Shown piece after piece: positions 23,476 to 33,590 of a DNA stretch of 64,000 nucleotides. Numbering within the stretch: position 1 is the first letter of the stretch; each line of letters opens with the position of its first letter. Below the pieces are notes generated by a model. The model did not search any database and had not been told where the DNA came from. It saw only the letters and a list, made by a program, of their open reading frames with translations. The stretch spans positions 7,901,501 through 7,965,500 of the forward strand of contig NZ_LT629775.1 in the NCBI RefSeq assembly GCF_900105395.1. The letters run 5' to 3'. The stretch is from Streptomyces sp. TLI_053 (GTDB lineage: Bacteria > Actinomycetota > Actinomycetes > Streptomycetales > Streptomycetaceae). The translations under genes and the position numbers were made by a program.

Positions 23476-23958
23476 ATGCGAGTTGTCCCGAACCTCCGGA
23501 TCCTGGCGGGCGTCCCGCTGGCCGCCGCCGCGCTGGTCGCGCTCACCGCCGGCACCGCGAGCGCCGCGATACCGATCAACAAGCCCATGAACGGCAAGGC
23601 CACCTACTACAACGACGCCGGCTACGGCGCGTGCGGCACCCAGATCAACGCCGGGAACCAGATGCTGGTCGCCGTCTCGCACACCTGGTGGACCAGCGCC
23701 AACCCCAACAACGACCCGCTCTGCAAGGGCATCTCGGTCAAGGTGAGTTACCAGGGCAAGACCGTCACCGTCCCGGTCCGGGACAAGTGTCCGTCCTGCG
23801 ACTCCACCCACCTCGACCTCAGTCAGCCCGCCTTCGCCCGGTTCGCACCCCTCGGCCAGGGTGTGATCAACGGCTTGACCTGGCAGTTCGTCAAGGCCGG
23901 ACTCGCCGGTGAGAGCATCCCGATCTCCGGGCCGATCACCGGATCGACCATCGGCTGA
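23476..23958 (+). CDS. secreted cysteine/serine protease inhibitor-like protein (papain inhibitor, double-psi barrel)
   Basis: A 160-residue secreted protein. Signal peptide MRVVPNLRILAGVPLAAAALVALTAGTASA, then a barwin/expansin-like double-psi beta-barrel: NGKATYYNDAGYGACGTQINA, SANPNNDPLCKGISV and VPVRDKCPSCDSTHLDLSQPAFARFA. Four cysteines should form two disulfides. The pattern matches the Streptomyces papain inhibitor group; RlpA- or expansin-like roles on cell walls are the alternative. ATG 23476 has GGGAGGG five bases upstream. Confidence 0.85.
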   Translation: MRVVPNLRILAGVPLAAAALVALTAGTASAAIPINKPMNGKATYYNDAGYGACGTQINAGNQMLVAVSHTWWTSANPNNDPLCKGISVKVSYQGKTVTVPVRDKCPSCDSTHLDLSQPAFARFAPLGQGVINGLTWQFVKAGLAGESIPISGPITGSTIG

Positions 23959-23981
23959 TCCGGCCACCCCTGCCGCCCGCC

Positions 23982-24008
23982 CCCGCCGCGGCCCCCACTG
24001 TCGGCGGG
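23982..24008 (+). terminator. stem-loop after the inhibitor-like gene
   Basis: CCCGCCG / CGGCGGG, 7-bp stem with a 13-nt loop, 24 bp past the stop. Confidence 0.4.
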
Positions 24009-24131
24009 TGCGGGCACAATCGGCACCACCCCGACCGGGCGCGGCGGGCGCGTCCGGGGGGTGGTGCCAGTGGGACCAGACCGGTGGGACCAGACCGGTG
24101 GGGCCGGAGCGACGACGGAGGAACGGCGGAC

Positions 24132-24725
24132 ATGGCGCGGTACATCACGGTCACGGCGGCGGTCACCGTCGCCGAACCCCGGCTGCGGGCCTACCTGCGC
24201 TCGCCGCTCGCCCCGGCCTCCGCCTGGCCCGAGTCCGACTGGACCGGCCTCTGCACCCCCTGGCCCGACCGGGCCCTCCGCGGCCGGTACCTCGCCGAAC
24301 TCCCGGCCGCCGTCGCCGAGTGCGACAGCTGGCTCGACGGAGACCACGCCGACCACCTCCTCGACCTGGCCGAGCACGACGACCTGGGACTGCGCCACGA
24401 CGGCGCCGGCGATGCCCTCGTGCTCGACCTCGACACCCGGGTCGACTTCGAACTCCCCGGCATGATCTGGGCGTTCACCGTCCTGCGCGGCCTCGCGGCG
24501 GTACTGGCGGACGGCGAGGGCGGACTCGTCGAACTCACCCCCGACTGGACCGCCGGCAGCGTGCCGATGCTCCTGTCACCACGACGCTCCGCCTTCCTCG
24601 ACCCGGCCCGCGACGCCGCCGCGCTCGCCCGTGCCCGCGACGCCGCCTTCGACGTGCGCTGCGCCGTCCCGGAGAAGCACGACGACACGTCGGTGGCCGA
24701 GCTCCTGGAACAACTCCTGACCTGA
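24132..24725 (+). CDS. hypothetical protein
   Basis: A 197-residue acidic soluble protein, ATG 24132 with GGAGG about 13 bases upstream. I do not recognise a domain. Features are an N-terminal VTVAEPRLRAYLRSPL, ESDWTGLCTPWPDRALRGRYLAELPAAV, an Asp-rich stretch (DGDHADHLLDLAEHDDLGLRHDG) and a C-terminal helix ending LLEQLLT. Codon usage is typical of the genome, so it is a real gene. Its upstream DNA has two direct copies of GTGGGACCAGACCG (24070-24098). Confidence 0.75.
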   Translation: MARYITVTAAVTVAEPRLRAYLRSPLAPASAWPESDWTGLCTPWPDRALRGRYLAELPAAVAECDSWLDGDHADHLLDLAEHDDLGLRHDGAGDALVLDLDTRVDFELPGMIWAFTVLRGLAAVLADGEGGLVELTPDWTAGSVPMLLSPRRSAFLDPARDAAALARARDAAFDVRCAVPEKHDDTSVAELLEQLLT

Positions 24726-24813
24726 CAGGGTGCAGCGCACGGGCGCCGGATTCTTCCAAGCTGGCGGTGGTTCGACCCCGTCCGCCGGGCATAGCGTCCG
24801 GGAAACTGTCGGC

Positions 24814-26229
24814 GTGAGAGCGAGGTCGGGTTCCGTGGGATCCGGTGGCACGGGTGTGAACGGCGGAGTGTCCTTCTGGTGGGGGCGGCTCGGGATTCCC
24901 GACGCCCGGCCGGCCCTGCCTGGCAACCGGGAGGTCGACATCTGCGTGGTCGGCGGCGGCTACACCGGCCTCTGGACGGCCTACTACCTCAAGAAGGCCG
25001 ACCCGGACCTGCGGATCGCGGTGCTGGAACAGCGCTTCTGCGGCTACGGCGCCTCCGGCCGCAACGGCGGCTGGCTCTACAACGGCTTCGCCGGCCGCGG
25101 TGCCTTCGCCCGCCGGTACGGGCAGGAGCGCGCCGCCGCGATGCAGCGGGTGATGGACCGGGCGGTCGGCGAGGTCGCCGACACCCTGGACGCCGAGAAC
25201 ATCGACGCCGACCTGGTGCGCGGCGGCGTCCTGGAGGTCGCCCGCACCCCCGCCCAACTGGCCCGGCTGCGAGACTTCACCGAGACCGAACGCGCCTACG
25301 GGGCTGGCCGCGTCCAGGAGCTCGACGCCACCGAGGCCGCGCGCCGCCTGAACGTCGCCGGTGCCCTCGGCGCGGTCTGGAGCCCCCACGGCGCACGCCT
25401 CCAGCCCGCCAAACTCGCCGCCGGTCTCGCCGACGTGGTCGAACGGCTCGGCGTCGACCTGTACGAGGGCACCCCGGTGACCGAGATCCGCGGCGGCCGC
25501 AAACCCCGGGCCGTCACCCCGCACGGCACCGTCACCGCCCGCTACGTGCTGCGCGCCACCGAGGGCTTCACCTCGGGCCTCGCGGGCGAACGCCGCACCT
25601 GGCTGCCGATGAACTCGGCGATGATCGCCACCGAGCCCCTCCCGGCCTCGTTCTGGGAGGAGACCGGCTGGGAGGGCCGGGAGGTGCTCGGTGACTTCGC
25701 CCACGCCTACATGTACGCGCAGCGCACCGCCGACGACCGGATCGCCCTCGGCGGCCGCGGCGTCCCCTACCGCTTCGGCTCCCGCACCGACACCGACGGC
25801 GCCACCCAGCCCGCGACCGTCCGCCAGCTGCGCGAGATCCTGCACGAGTTCTTCCCCGCCGCCCGTACCGCCAGGATCGAGCACGCCTGGGCCGGGGTCC
25901 TCGGCGTGCCCCGCGACTGGTGCGCCACCGTCGACCTGGACCGCCGCACCGGCCTCGGCTGGGCCGGCGGCTACGTCGGCAGCGGCGTCACCACCACCAA
26001 CCTGGCCGGCCGGACCCTGCGCGACCTCGTGCTCGGCCACGACACCGAACTCACCCGGCTGCCCTGGGTCGGCCACACCGTCCGCCGCTGGGAGCCCGAG
26101 CCCTTCCGCTGGCTCGGCGTCCACGCCCTCTACGCCGCCTACCACCTCGCCGACCGCCGCGAGGCCACCACCCGCCGCCCCACCACCTCCCCCCTCGCCC
26201 GCCTCGCCGACACCATCGCCGGCCGGTAA
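24814..26229 (+). CDS. NAD(P)/FAD-dependent oxidoreductase, DAO family
   Basis: A flavoprotein of about 471 residues. The dinucleotide-binding motif VDICVVGGGYTGLWTAYYL is near residue 43, followed by the adenine-ribose Glu in IAVLEQ and GYGASGRNGGWLYNG, typical of glycine-oxidase/gamma-glutamylputrescine-oxidase-like DAO proteins. The C-terminal GLGWAGGYVGSGVTTTNLAGRTL is the second FAD contact. It probably oxidises an amine or amino acid. The start is uncertain: GTG 24814 follows a TAGCGT -10-like hexamer (24792-24797) with no clear ribosome site, suggesting near-leaderless expression; GTG 24856 is an alternative. Confidence 0.87.
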   Translation: MRARSGSVGSGGTGVNGGVSFWWGRLGIPDARPALPGNREVDICVVGGGYTGLWTAYYLKKADPDLRIAVLEQRFCGYGASGRNGGWLYNGFAGRGAFARRYGQERAAAMQRVMDRAVGEVADTLDAENIDADLVRGGVLEVARTPAQLARLRDFTETERAYGAGRVQELDATEAARRLNVAGALGAVWSPHGARLQPAKLAAGLADVVERLGVDLYEGTPVTEIRGGRKPRAVTPHGTVTARYVLRATEGFTSGLAGERRTWLPMNSAMIATEPLPASFWEETGWEGREVLGDFAHAYMYAQRTADDRIALGGRGVPYRFGSRTDTDGATQPATVRQLREILHEFFPAARTARIEHAWAGVLGVPRDWCATVDLDRRTGLGWAGGYVGSGVTTTNLAGRTLRDLVLGHDTELTRLPWVGHTVRRWEPEPFRWLGVHALYAAYHLADRREATTRRPTTSPLARLADTIAGR

Positions 26230-26250
26230 CGGGGGCGGGAGGGGCGGGGC

Positions 26251-26284
26251 GCGTCGGGCCCCGGGAGCGCCCGGGGCCCGACGC
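26251..26284. terminator. bidirectional terminator between convergent genes
   Basis: Perfect 15-bp stem GCGTCGGGCCCCGGG / CCCGGGGCCCGACGC with an AGCG loop, 21 bp after the oxidoreductase stop and seven bp from the UvrA-like stop. Confidence 0.9.
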
Positions 26285-26290
26285 CTCGGC

Positions 26291-28681
<2,391 letters not shown>

Positions 28682-28862
28682 GGTGTCTCCGGTTCCTCTG
28701 GCGATGCCCTCGGTTCCGATCCAACCACCCGGGTACGACAAACGGTGTTTAGGCCGGTCGGCGCCCGTGCGCTGGCGGCGGGCGGGGGCACGTCGCACGG
28801 TGGTGGCGGGAGTCGGACAGCGGGAGTCGGACAGCGCGAGCCGGACAGCGGGAGGCGGCCAG

Positions 28863-29885
28863 GTGCGGGCGAGGCGGGCGGAGCGGGCACGGCGGGTGTG
28901 GCGGGCGCGGCGGGTGTGGCGGGCGGTGGCGGGCGCGGCCGCCCTGGTGCTGGGGATCGGCGCGGCCCCGGCTGCGGCCGCCGGGCTGCGGCCCACCTGG
29001 ACGGTGGCCGTGGTCGACCAGGCCTCCCGCCGGGTGCTGGTCCTGGGCGCCGAGCGCCCGGCCGCGCTCCGGGCGCCGGAGCTCCGCCCGGTCGTGTGGT
29101 CCTGGTCCGCGGACACCGATCCCGGCCTGGGCGACCTGGAGCCGAGCCGGACCTGGAGCCTGCCGGACGAGGCCAAGAGCCGGGTGCGGCACGGTCGCAG
29201 ATACCTCCTCACCACCGCCTCCGGCGGTCTGGCCGCCGTGGTCGACACCGTGACCGGCGCCGCCGTCTGGGCCGTCGACACCGGTCCGGGCACCAACCCG
29301 CACAGCGCGGAACTGCTCCCGGACGGCAATGCCGCCGTGGCCGCCTCGGGCGGCGGCTGGGTCCGGCTGTACGCGGCCTCGCTGGGCCCGCGCAGCACCG
29401 CGTACGCCGAGTACCGGCTGCCGGGCGCGCACGGCGTCCAGTGGGACGCGCGCACCCGGCTGCTCTGGGCGCTGGGCGACGACACCCTGACGGCACTGCG
29501 GGTGGGCGGCACGGCGGCCGCGCCGACGCTGACCGCGGAGCGGTCGGTGCCGCTGCCCGAGCCCGGCGGCCACGACCTCGCCCCGGTGCTCGCCGCGCCC
29601 GGCCGGTTCTGGGTGAGCACGGCGGCGCACCTGTGGCGGTTCGACCCGGCGGCGGACCGCTTCACCCGGGTCCGGCTGGCGGACGAACGGGCCGAGCGGG
29701 ACATCAAGAGCGTGGGCGACGAGCCCGGCAGCGGGCGGCTGCTCACGGCCGCCCCGGACCACGCGGGCCCGTGCGCCTGGTGCACCTCGGCGCTCACCCT
29801 GCACCGCCCGGACGGGGTCCGGTACCTGCCCGGTGCCCAGCTCTACAAGGCGCGCTGGTGGACCAGTTGGGGGAGCGGGGCGTGA
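28863..29885 (+). CDS. secreted DUF6528-like beta-propeller protein
   Basis: A 340-residue exported protein. GTG 28863 has GGGAGG nine bases upstream. The signal region contains an odd Arg/Trp/Ala repeat (ARRVWRARRVWRAVAG) produced by a local DNA repeat, then GAAALVLGIGAAPAAAAG. The mature part has recurring WSW, VVWSWSADTDPGLGDLEPSRTWSLPDEAKSR-like and blade-like segments (DNAAVAASGGGWVRLYAAS, HGVQWDARTRLLWALGDD), suggesting a beta-propeller. A C-terminal CAWC pair may be a disulfide. Function unknown. Short direct repeats of GGAGTCGGACAGCG lie just upstream (28808-28856). Confidence 0.75.
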   Translation: MRARRAERARRVWRARRVWRAVAGAAALVLGIGAAPAAAAGLRPTWTVAVVDQASRRVLVLGAERPAALRAPELRPVVWSWSADTDPGLGDLEPSRTWSLPDEAKSRVRHGRRYLLTTASGGLAAVVDTVTGAAVWAVDTGPGTNPHSAELLPDGNAAVAASGGGWVRLYAASLGPRSTAYAEYRLPGAHGVQWDARTRLLWALGDDTLTALRVGGTAAAPTLTAERSVPLPEPGGHDLAPVLAAPGRFWVSTAAHLWRFDPAADRFTRVRLADERAERDIKSVGDEPGSGRLLTAAPDHAGPCAWCTSALTLHRPDGVRYLPGAQLYKARWWTSWGSGA

Positions 29886-30117
29886 ACGGCCGACCGGGGG
29901 CCGGGGTGGCGGGAGGGGCCGAACGGGGTGGCATTCGGTGGATGCGGCTGATTTTATGCACCGTCAAACTACTCCAATGGTGGTCAGTTTCCGCTCCTGT
30001 TCCGAATACCTCCCCGTAGCGCCTCGGGCTGGGATAGCGTCCATGGCGCCGGGGGGAACACGGACCCGCTCGACGGGTTCACATCCAGAAATGCCGTAAC
30101 CGTTTAGGGAGAGAACT
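29886..30117. other. 232-bp intergenic region with promoter-like AT-rich segment
   Basis: Contains an unusually AT-rich stretch (about 29948-30010) and a TAGCGT -10-like hexamer at 30036-30041, likely driving the two genes that follow. No gene seen. Confidence 0.35.
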
Positions 30118-30423
30118 GTGCGCAATTTCGTTTCCGAATCCAGGTCCGAGAACGTCGACGAACTGCGGCTCGCGGTCGACTCGCTCGCGGCCTTCCCGGC
30201 CGGCGGGGCGCCCGGCGGGGCGGACGTCCCCGAGCGTCTGGCCGCGGTGGCCGAGCTGTGCCGGGCGGTCGACGGCGTGCTCGACAGCCTGGTCGTCCGG
30301 GCCGCCGCCGAGGCCGCCGAGGAGGGCTGGACGGCCGCCCGGATGGCCTCCGAACACGCCGTCTACTACGCGCGGTTGCAGCGGGCGCTGCTGCCCACCG
30401 GTGCCGCGGCCGAGAACCGGTGA
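30118..30423 (+). CDS. small hypothetical protein coupled to a thioesterase
   Basis: A 101-residue protein from GTG 30118 with GGGAGAG six bases upstream. It is mainly helical: an N-terminal SRSENVDELRLAVDSLAAF helix, a Gly/Pro loop, then ERLAAVAELCRAVDGVLDSLVV and EEGWTAARMASEHAVYYARLQRALL helices. No known domain. The stop overlaps the thioesterase start (GTGA), so the two are translationally coupled and may act together. Confidence 0.7.
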   Translation: MRNFVSESRSENVDELRLAVDSLAAFPAGGAPGGADVPERLAAVAELCRAVDGVLDSLVVRAAAEAAEEGWTAARMASEHAVYYARLQRALLPTGAAAENR

Positions 30424-31016
30424 GCGCGGCACGGAACCACGCGGCGGACGCCAACGCCCACGTCCTGGCCTGTCCCACCCGGTGGAGCGACGTCGACGAG
30501 AACGGGCACATCAACAACGCCCGGCTGGTCTCCTACGTGCAGGAGGGAATTCACGACCTGTTCTGCCACCACTCGACCGCGGTGCGGGAATCGCTATTTC
30601 CGGCGGGATTCCTGATCGCCCGGCACGAGATCGATTATCTGGAGCAGCTGCACCACCGGCCGGAGCCATTGCTGGTGCGGCTGACGGTGGAACGGCTCGG
30701 ACGCAGTTCCGCGCATGTCGTGGTGAATGTGTGCCGTGACCCGCACACGTTTATGCGGGCGCGGACCGTGGTGGTCGCCCGGGACCGGGCCTCCGGCCGT
30801 TCCCGCACGCTCAGCCCGTCGGAGCGGCGGTTCCTCTCCGGTTTCCTCGCCGACGAGGCGGGCGTCGCGGTGCCGTCCCGGCCGGGCGTGAACGCCCCGC
30901 GCGGGGCCCTGGTCGCCGCCTCCGCCGGACGCCACCAGCCCCGCCGGCGCCTGCCCGGCCTGAGCGCGCTGGCCCGGGGTGTCCCCGTGGGCTCGAACCG
31001 GCACCGCGCGCGCTGA
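30420..31016 (+). CDS. acyl-CoA thioesterase, 4HBT hotdog family
   Basis: A 198-residue protein. The hotdog segment TRWSDVDENGHINNARLVSYVQEG carries the catalytic Asp and the central hotdog helix; RHEIDYLEQLHHRPEPLLVRLTVERLGRSS is the expected beta-sheet core. It hydrolyses an acyl-CoA or acyl-carrier thioester. The C-terminal 50 residues are an Arg/Pro/Ala-rich tail unlike the family and probably disordered. It is coupled to the small protein upstream and ends before a stem-loop. Confidence 0.87.
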   Translation: MSAARNHAADANAHVLACPTRWSDVDENGHINNARLVSYVQEGIHDLFCHHSTAVRESLFPAGFLIARHEIDYLEQLHHRPEPLLVRLTVERLGRSSAHVVVNVCRDPHTFMRARTVVVARDRASGRSRTLSPSERRFLSGFLADEAGVAVPSRPGVNAPRGALVAASAGRHQPRRRLPGLSALARGVPVGSNRHRAR

Positions 31017-31044
31017 CCCTCCAGGCCGGGCCGGCCGACGCCCG

Positions 31045-31077
31045 GCACAGGAAGTCGACTGGGGCTTCTTCCTGTGC
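31045..31077. terminator. bidirectional stem-loop terminator
   Basis: 10-bp stem GCACAGGAAG / CTTCCTGTGC with a 13-nt loop between the convergent thioesterase and mannose-6-phosphate isomerase genes. Confidence 0.7.
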
Positions 31078-31193
31078 GGGGGCGGACGGGCGGGCGGACG
31101 GGCCGACAGGCGGACGGGCCGACGGAGGGTCGGGCGTGACCGAGGGCCGGAGGGGCGAGGAGGCGGGAGTGCCGGAAGGGCCGGGCGGCCGCG

Positions 31194-32426
31194 TCAGCCG
31201 ACGGTCGCGCGGTGGAGCTCCGCGCCCGGGCCGTCGAGCCGGACCGGGACGGTGGTGGGCGGCAGATAGGCGGAGCCGCCCCGGGCGAGGCGCAGGGCCG
31301 TGCCGTCGGGGGCGGACAGTCGGGCCTCGCCGGCGGTGCACAGCAGGATCTGCGGGGAGTCCGCACGGTCGATCCGCACGCCGGTGTCGGCGAGGCGGAG
31401 CCGGGAGAGGCGGAACTCGGCCGCGAGGGAGGGGAAGCAGGCTTCCGAGGGATCGCCGCCGGCCACCGGTGCGGCGGTCAGCACGGACGGTTCGGCGGCC
31501 TCGGGGACGGTCACCGCGAGCAGGCCCGGGACATCGATGTGTTTGGGGGTCAGACCGCAGCGCAGCACGTTGTCCGAGTTGGCCATCAGTTCGACCCCCA
31601 GGCCGCGGAGGTAGGCGTGCGGCACGCCGGCGTCCAGGTGCAGCGCCTGGCCGGCCCGCAGCCGGACGTGGTTCAGCAGCAGCGCGGCGAGCAGGCCCCG
31701 GTCGCCGGGGTGGTCCCGGGCGGTCCGGGCGTAGGCCGCGCAGGCGGCGGCGTGGGGGCCGCCGGACGCCGCGACCCGGTCCAGTGCGGCGGTGACCTCC
31801 GTGAGCACGGCGGCGCTGCCCGGAGCGCCCGGACCGCCCGCGCCGCCGCCGAGGGCCTGCCGGAGCAGGGCGGGCAGCACCTCCGCGGCGGGCCGCGCGC
31901 GCAGCTCGGAGGCCCAGCCCGCCAGCGCCGGGACGGCCAGCCACTCCAGCAGCCCGGCCGTGGCCGCGGTCGGGCGGAATCCGCACAGGGCCTCGAAGTC
32001 GCCGAGCGCGCAGAGGAGTTCCGGCTTGTGCTGGCGGTCCCTGTAGACCCGCTCCGGGGCGTCCGGCGGCACCCCGAGCGCCTCCTCGGCGGCGAACCCG
32101 GCCTCGGCCTGGGCCCGGGTCGGGTGGACCTGGAGGGACAGCGCCCGGTCGGCGGCCAGCACCTTGAACAGGAACGGCAGCCGGGGGCCGAACCGCCGGA
32201 CGGTGGCCGGACCGAGCAGTTCCTCCGGGGACTCGGCGATCAGCCGGTCGAGCGGGCGCGGCCCGTGTCCGTCGTCGAGCAGGGACGGCGCGGACGGGTG
32301 GGCGCCCAGCCACAGTTCGGCCTGCGGCCCGCCGGTGGGCGCGGTGCCGGTCAGCTCGGGGATCGCGGTGACGGATCCCCAGGCGTACGGGCGCACCGGG
32401 TTGGTGAGCGGGGCGAACAGCGCCAT
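31194..32426 (-). CDS. manA: mannose-6-phosphate isomerase, class I
   Basis: A 410-residue zinc enzyme interconverting mannose-6-phosphate and fructose-6-phosphate. It starts LTNPVRPYAWGSVTAIPEL and carries the zinc and active-site segments GGPQAELWLGAHPSAPS, FLFKVLAADRALSLQVHP, DRQHKPELLCAL and LDAGVPHAYLRGLGVELMANSDNVLRCGLTPKHID. It is the last gene of the leftward mannoside arm, 56 bp after the ROK kinase, and feeds mannose released by the two GH38 enzymes into glycolysis. A housekeeping copy probably exists elsewhere. Confidence 0.95.
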   Translation of the reverse strand: MALFAPLTNPVRPYAWGSVTAIPELTGTAPTGGPQAELWLGAHPSAPSLLDDGHGPRPLDRLIAESPEELLGPATVRRFGPRLPFLFKVLAADRALSLQVHPTRAQAEAGFAAEEALGVPPDAPERVYRDRQHKPELLCALGDFEALCGFRPTAATAGLLEWLAVPALAGWASELRARPAAEVLPALLRQALGGGAGGPGAPGSAAVLTEVTAALDRVAASGGPHAAACAAYARTARDHPGDRGLLAALLLNHVRLRAGQALHLDAGVPHAYLRGLGVELMANSDNVLRCGLTPKHIDVPGLLAVTVPEAAEPSVLTAAPVAGGDPSEACFPSLAAEFRLSRLRLADTGVRIDRADSPQILLCTAGEARLSAPDGTALRLARGGSAYLPPTTVPVRLDGPGAELHRATVG

Positions 32427-32482
32427 GCGGAGGTCTCCCGGAGACGGTGGTACGGGCAGGGGCGAGGGGCGGGGCCTGTTGT

Positions 32483-33454
32483 TCAGCGGCAGAGCGCGGC
32501 AGCGCCGATCAGCCCGGCGTCGTTCCCCAGCTCGGCCCGCCGCACGTCCAGTCCGTGCACGTACGGCAGTGCCGCGTAGCGGTCCAGGTGCCGGGCCAGC
32601 GGCTCGAACAGCACCGGTCCGGCCGCCGCCACCCCGCCGCCGACCACCACCCGCCGCAGGTCGACCAGGGTGGCGGTGGCGGCGATCCCGGCCGCCAGCG
32701 CCTGCGCCGCCCGGTCGAAGGCGGCCAGTGCCACCGGGTGCCCGGCCAGTGCGTCCTCGGCCACCGCGCGCGCCGAGCGGTCCCCGTCCCGGGGCTCCCA
32801 GCCACCGGCGAGCGCCCGCCGGGCGATCGCGGTGCCGCTGGCGATGTTCTCCAGGCAGCCGTACGAGCCGCACGGGCACCGCTCGCCGTCCAGGTCCACG
32901 CTGATGTGGCCGAGGTGGCCGGCGTTGCCGCTGGGCCCGGGGTGCACCGCGCCGTTCAGCACCAGGCCCGCGCCGACCCCGGTGGAGACCACCAGACAGA
33001 GCGCGTTCCCGGCGCCCCGGGCGGCGCCGCGCCAGTGCTCCGCGGCGGCCATCGCGACCCCGTCCCCGGCCAGCGCCACCGGGCGGCCGGCCACTGCGGG
33101 GTGGGCGGCGACCTCGGCGGTGAGGGGGAACTCCCGCCAGCCGGGGATGTTGACCGGGCTGACCGTGCCGCCGACGAGGTCCACCGGTCCGGCGCTGCCG
33201 ATGCCGACGGCGGTGACCGCCGCCCAGTCGGGCGTGGCGGCGAGGTGGTCCAGCACCCGGTGCACCACGGCCAGGACCTCGGCGCCGGACTCCTTCGCCG
33301 GGGTCGGCAGCTGGACGCGGTGGGCGAGCGTCCCGGCGGAGTCGACGAGCGCCCCGGCGATCTTGGTGCCGCCGATGTCGACGGCGGCCCAGACCGGGCC
33401 GGTGCGGGGCGGGCCGGCGGGGAGCGGGGCGGTGGACGGCGAGGGCGCGGTCAT
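32483..33454 (-). CDS. ROK family sugar kinase (likely mannokinase or glucokinase)
   Basis: A 323-residue cytoplasmic kinase without an N-terminal HTH. The phosphate loop is AAVDIGGTKIAGAL (about 23-36), the sugar-binding segment LAGDGVAMAAAEHW, and the ROK zinc motif GHISVDLDGERCPCGSYGCLE is complete. Next to mannose-6-phosphate isomerase and alpha-mannosidases, phosphorylation of mannose (or GlcNAc/glucose) is the likely role. It starts at ATG 33454, downstream of a stem-loop that separates it from the GH38 gene, so read-through or its own promoter must express it. Confidence 0.9.
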   Translation of the reverse strand: MTAPSPSTAPLPAGPPRTGPVWAAVDIGGTKIAGALVDSAGTLAHRVQLPTPAKESGAEVLAVVHRVLDHLAATPDWAAVTAVGIGSAGPVDLVGGTVSPVNIPGWREFPLTAEVAAHPAVAGRPVALAGDGVAMAAAEHWRGAARGAGNALCLVVSTGVGAGLVLNGAVHPGPSGNAGHLGHISVDLDGERCPCGSYGCLENIASGTAIARRALAGGWEPRDGDRSARAVAEDALAGHPVALAAFDRAAQALAAGIAATATLVDLRRVVVGGGVAAAGPVLFEPLARHLDRYAALPYVHGLDVRRAELGNDAGLIGAAALCR

Positions 33455-33495
33455 GGCGGAGGGCTCCGGTGCGGTGGACGAACGGGTGGACGGGC

Positions 33496-33538
33496 GTCCG
33501 GCCCGCCGCCCCGGGGGGACCGGGACGGCGGGCCGGAC
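33496..33538 (-). terminator. stem-loop after the first alpha-mannosidase gene
   Basis: Perfect 13-bp stem GTCCGGCCCGCCG / CGGCGGGCCGGAC with a 17-nt loop, 53 bp past the GH38 stop. It probably lowers expression of the kinase and isomerase relative to the upstream genes. Confidence 0.7.
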
Positions 33539-33590
33539 GGGAGGAGCGGGACGGGCCGGACGAGCGGCACGACAGGGACAGCAAACAGGA

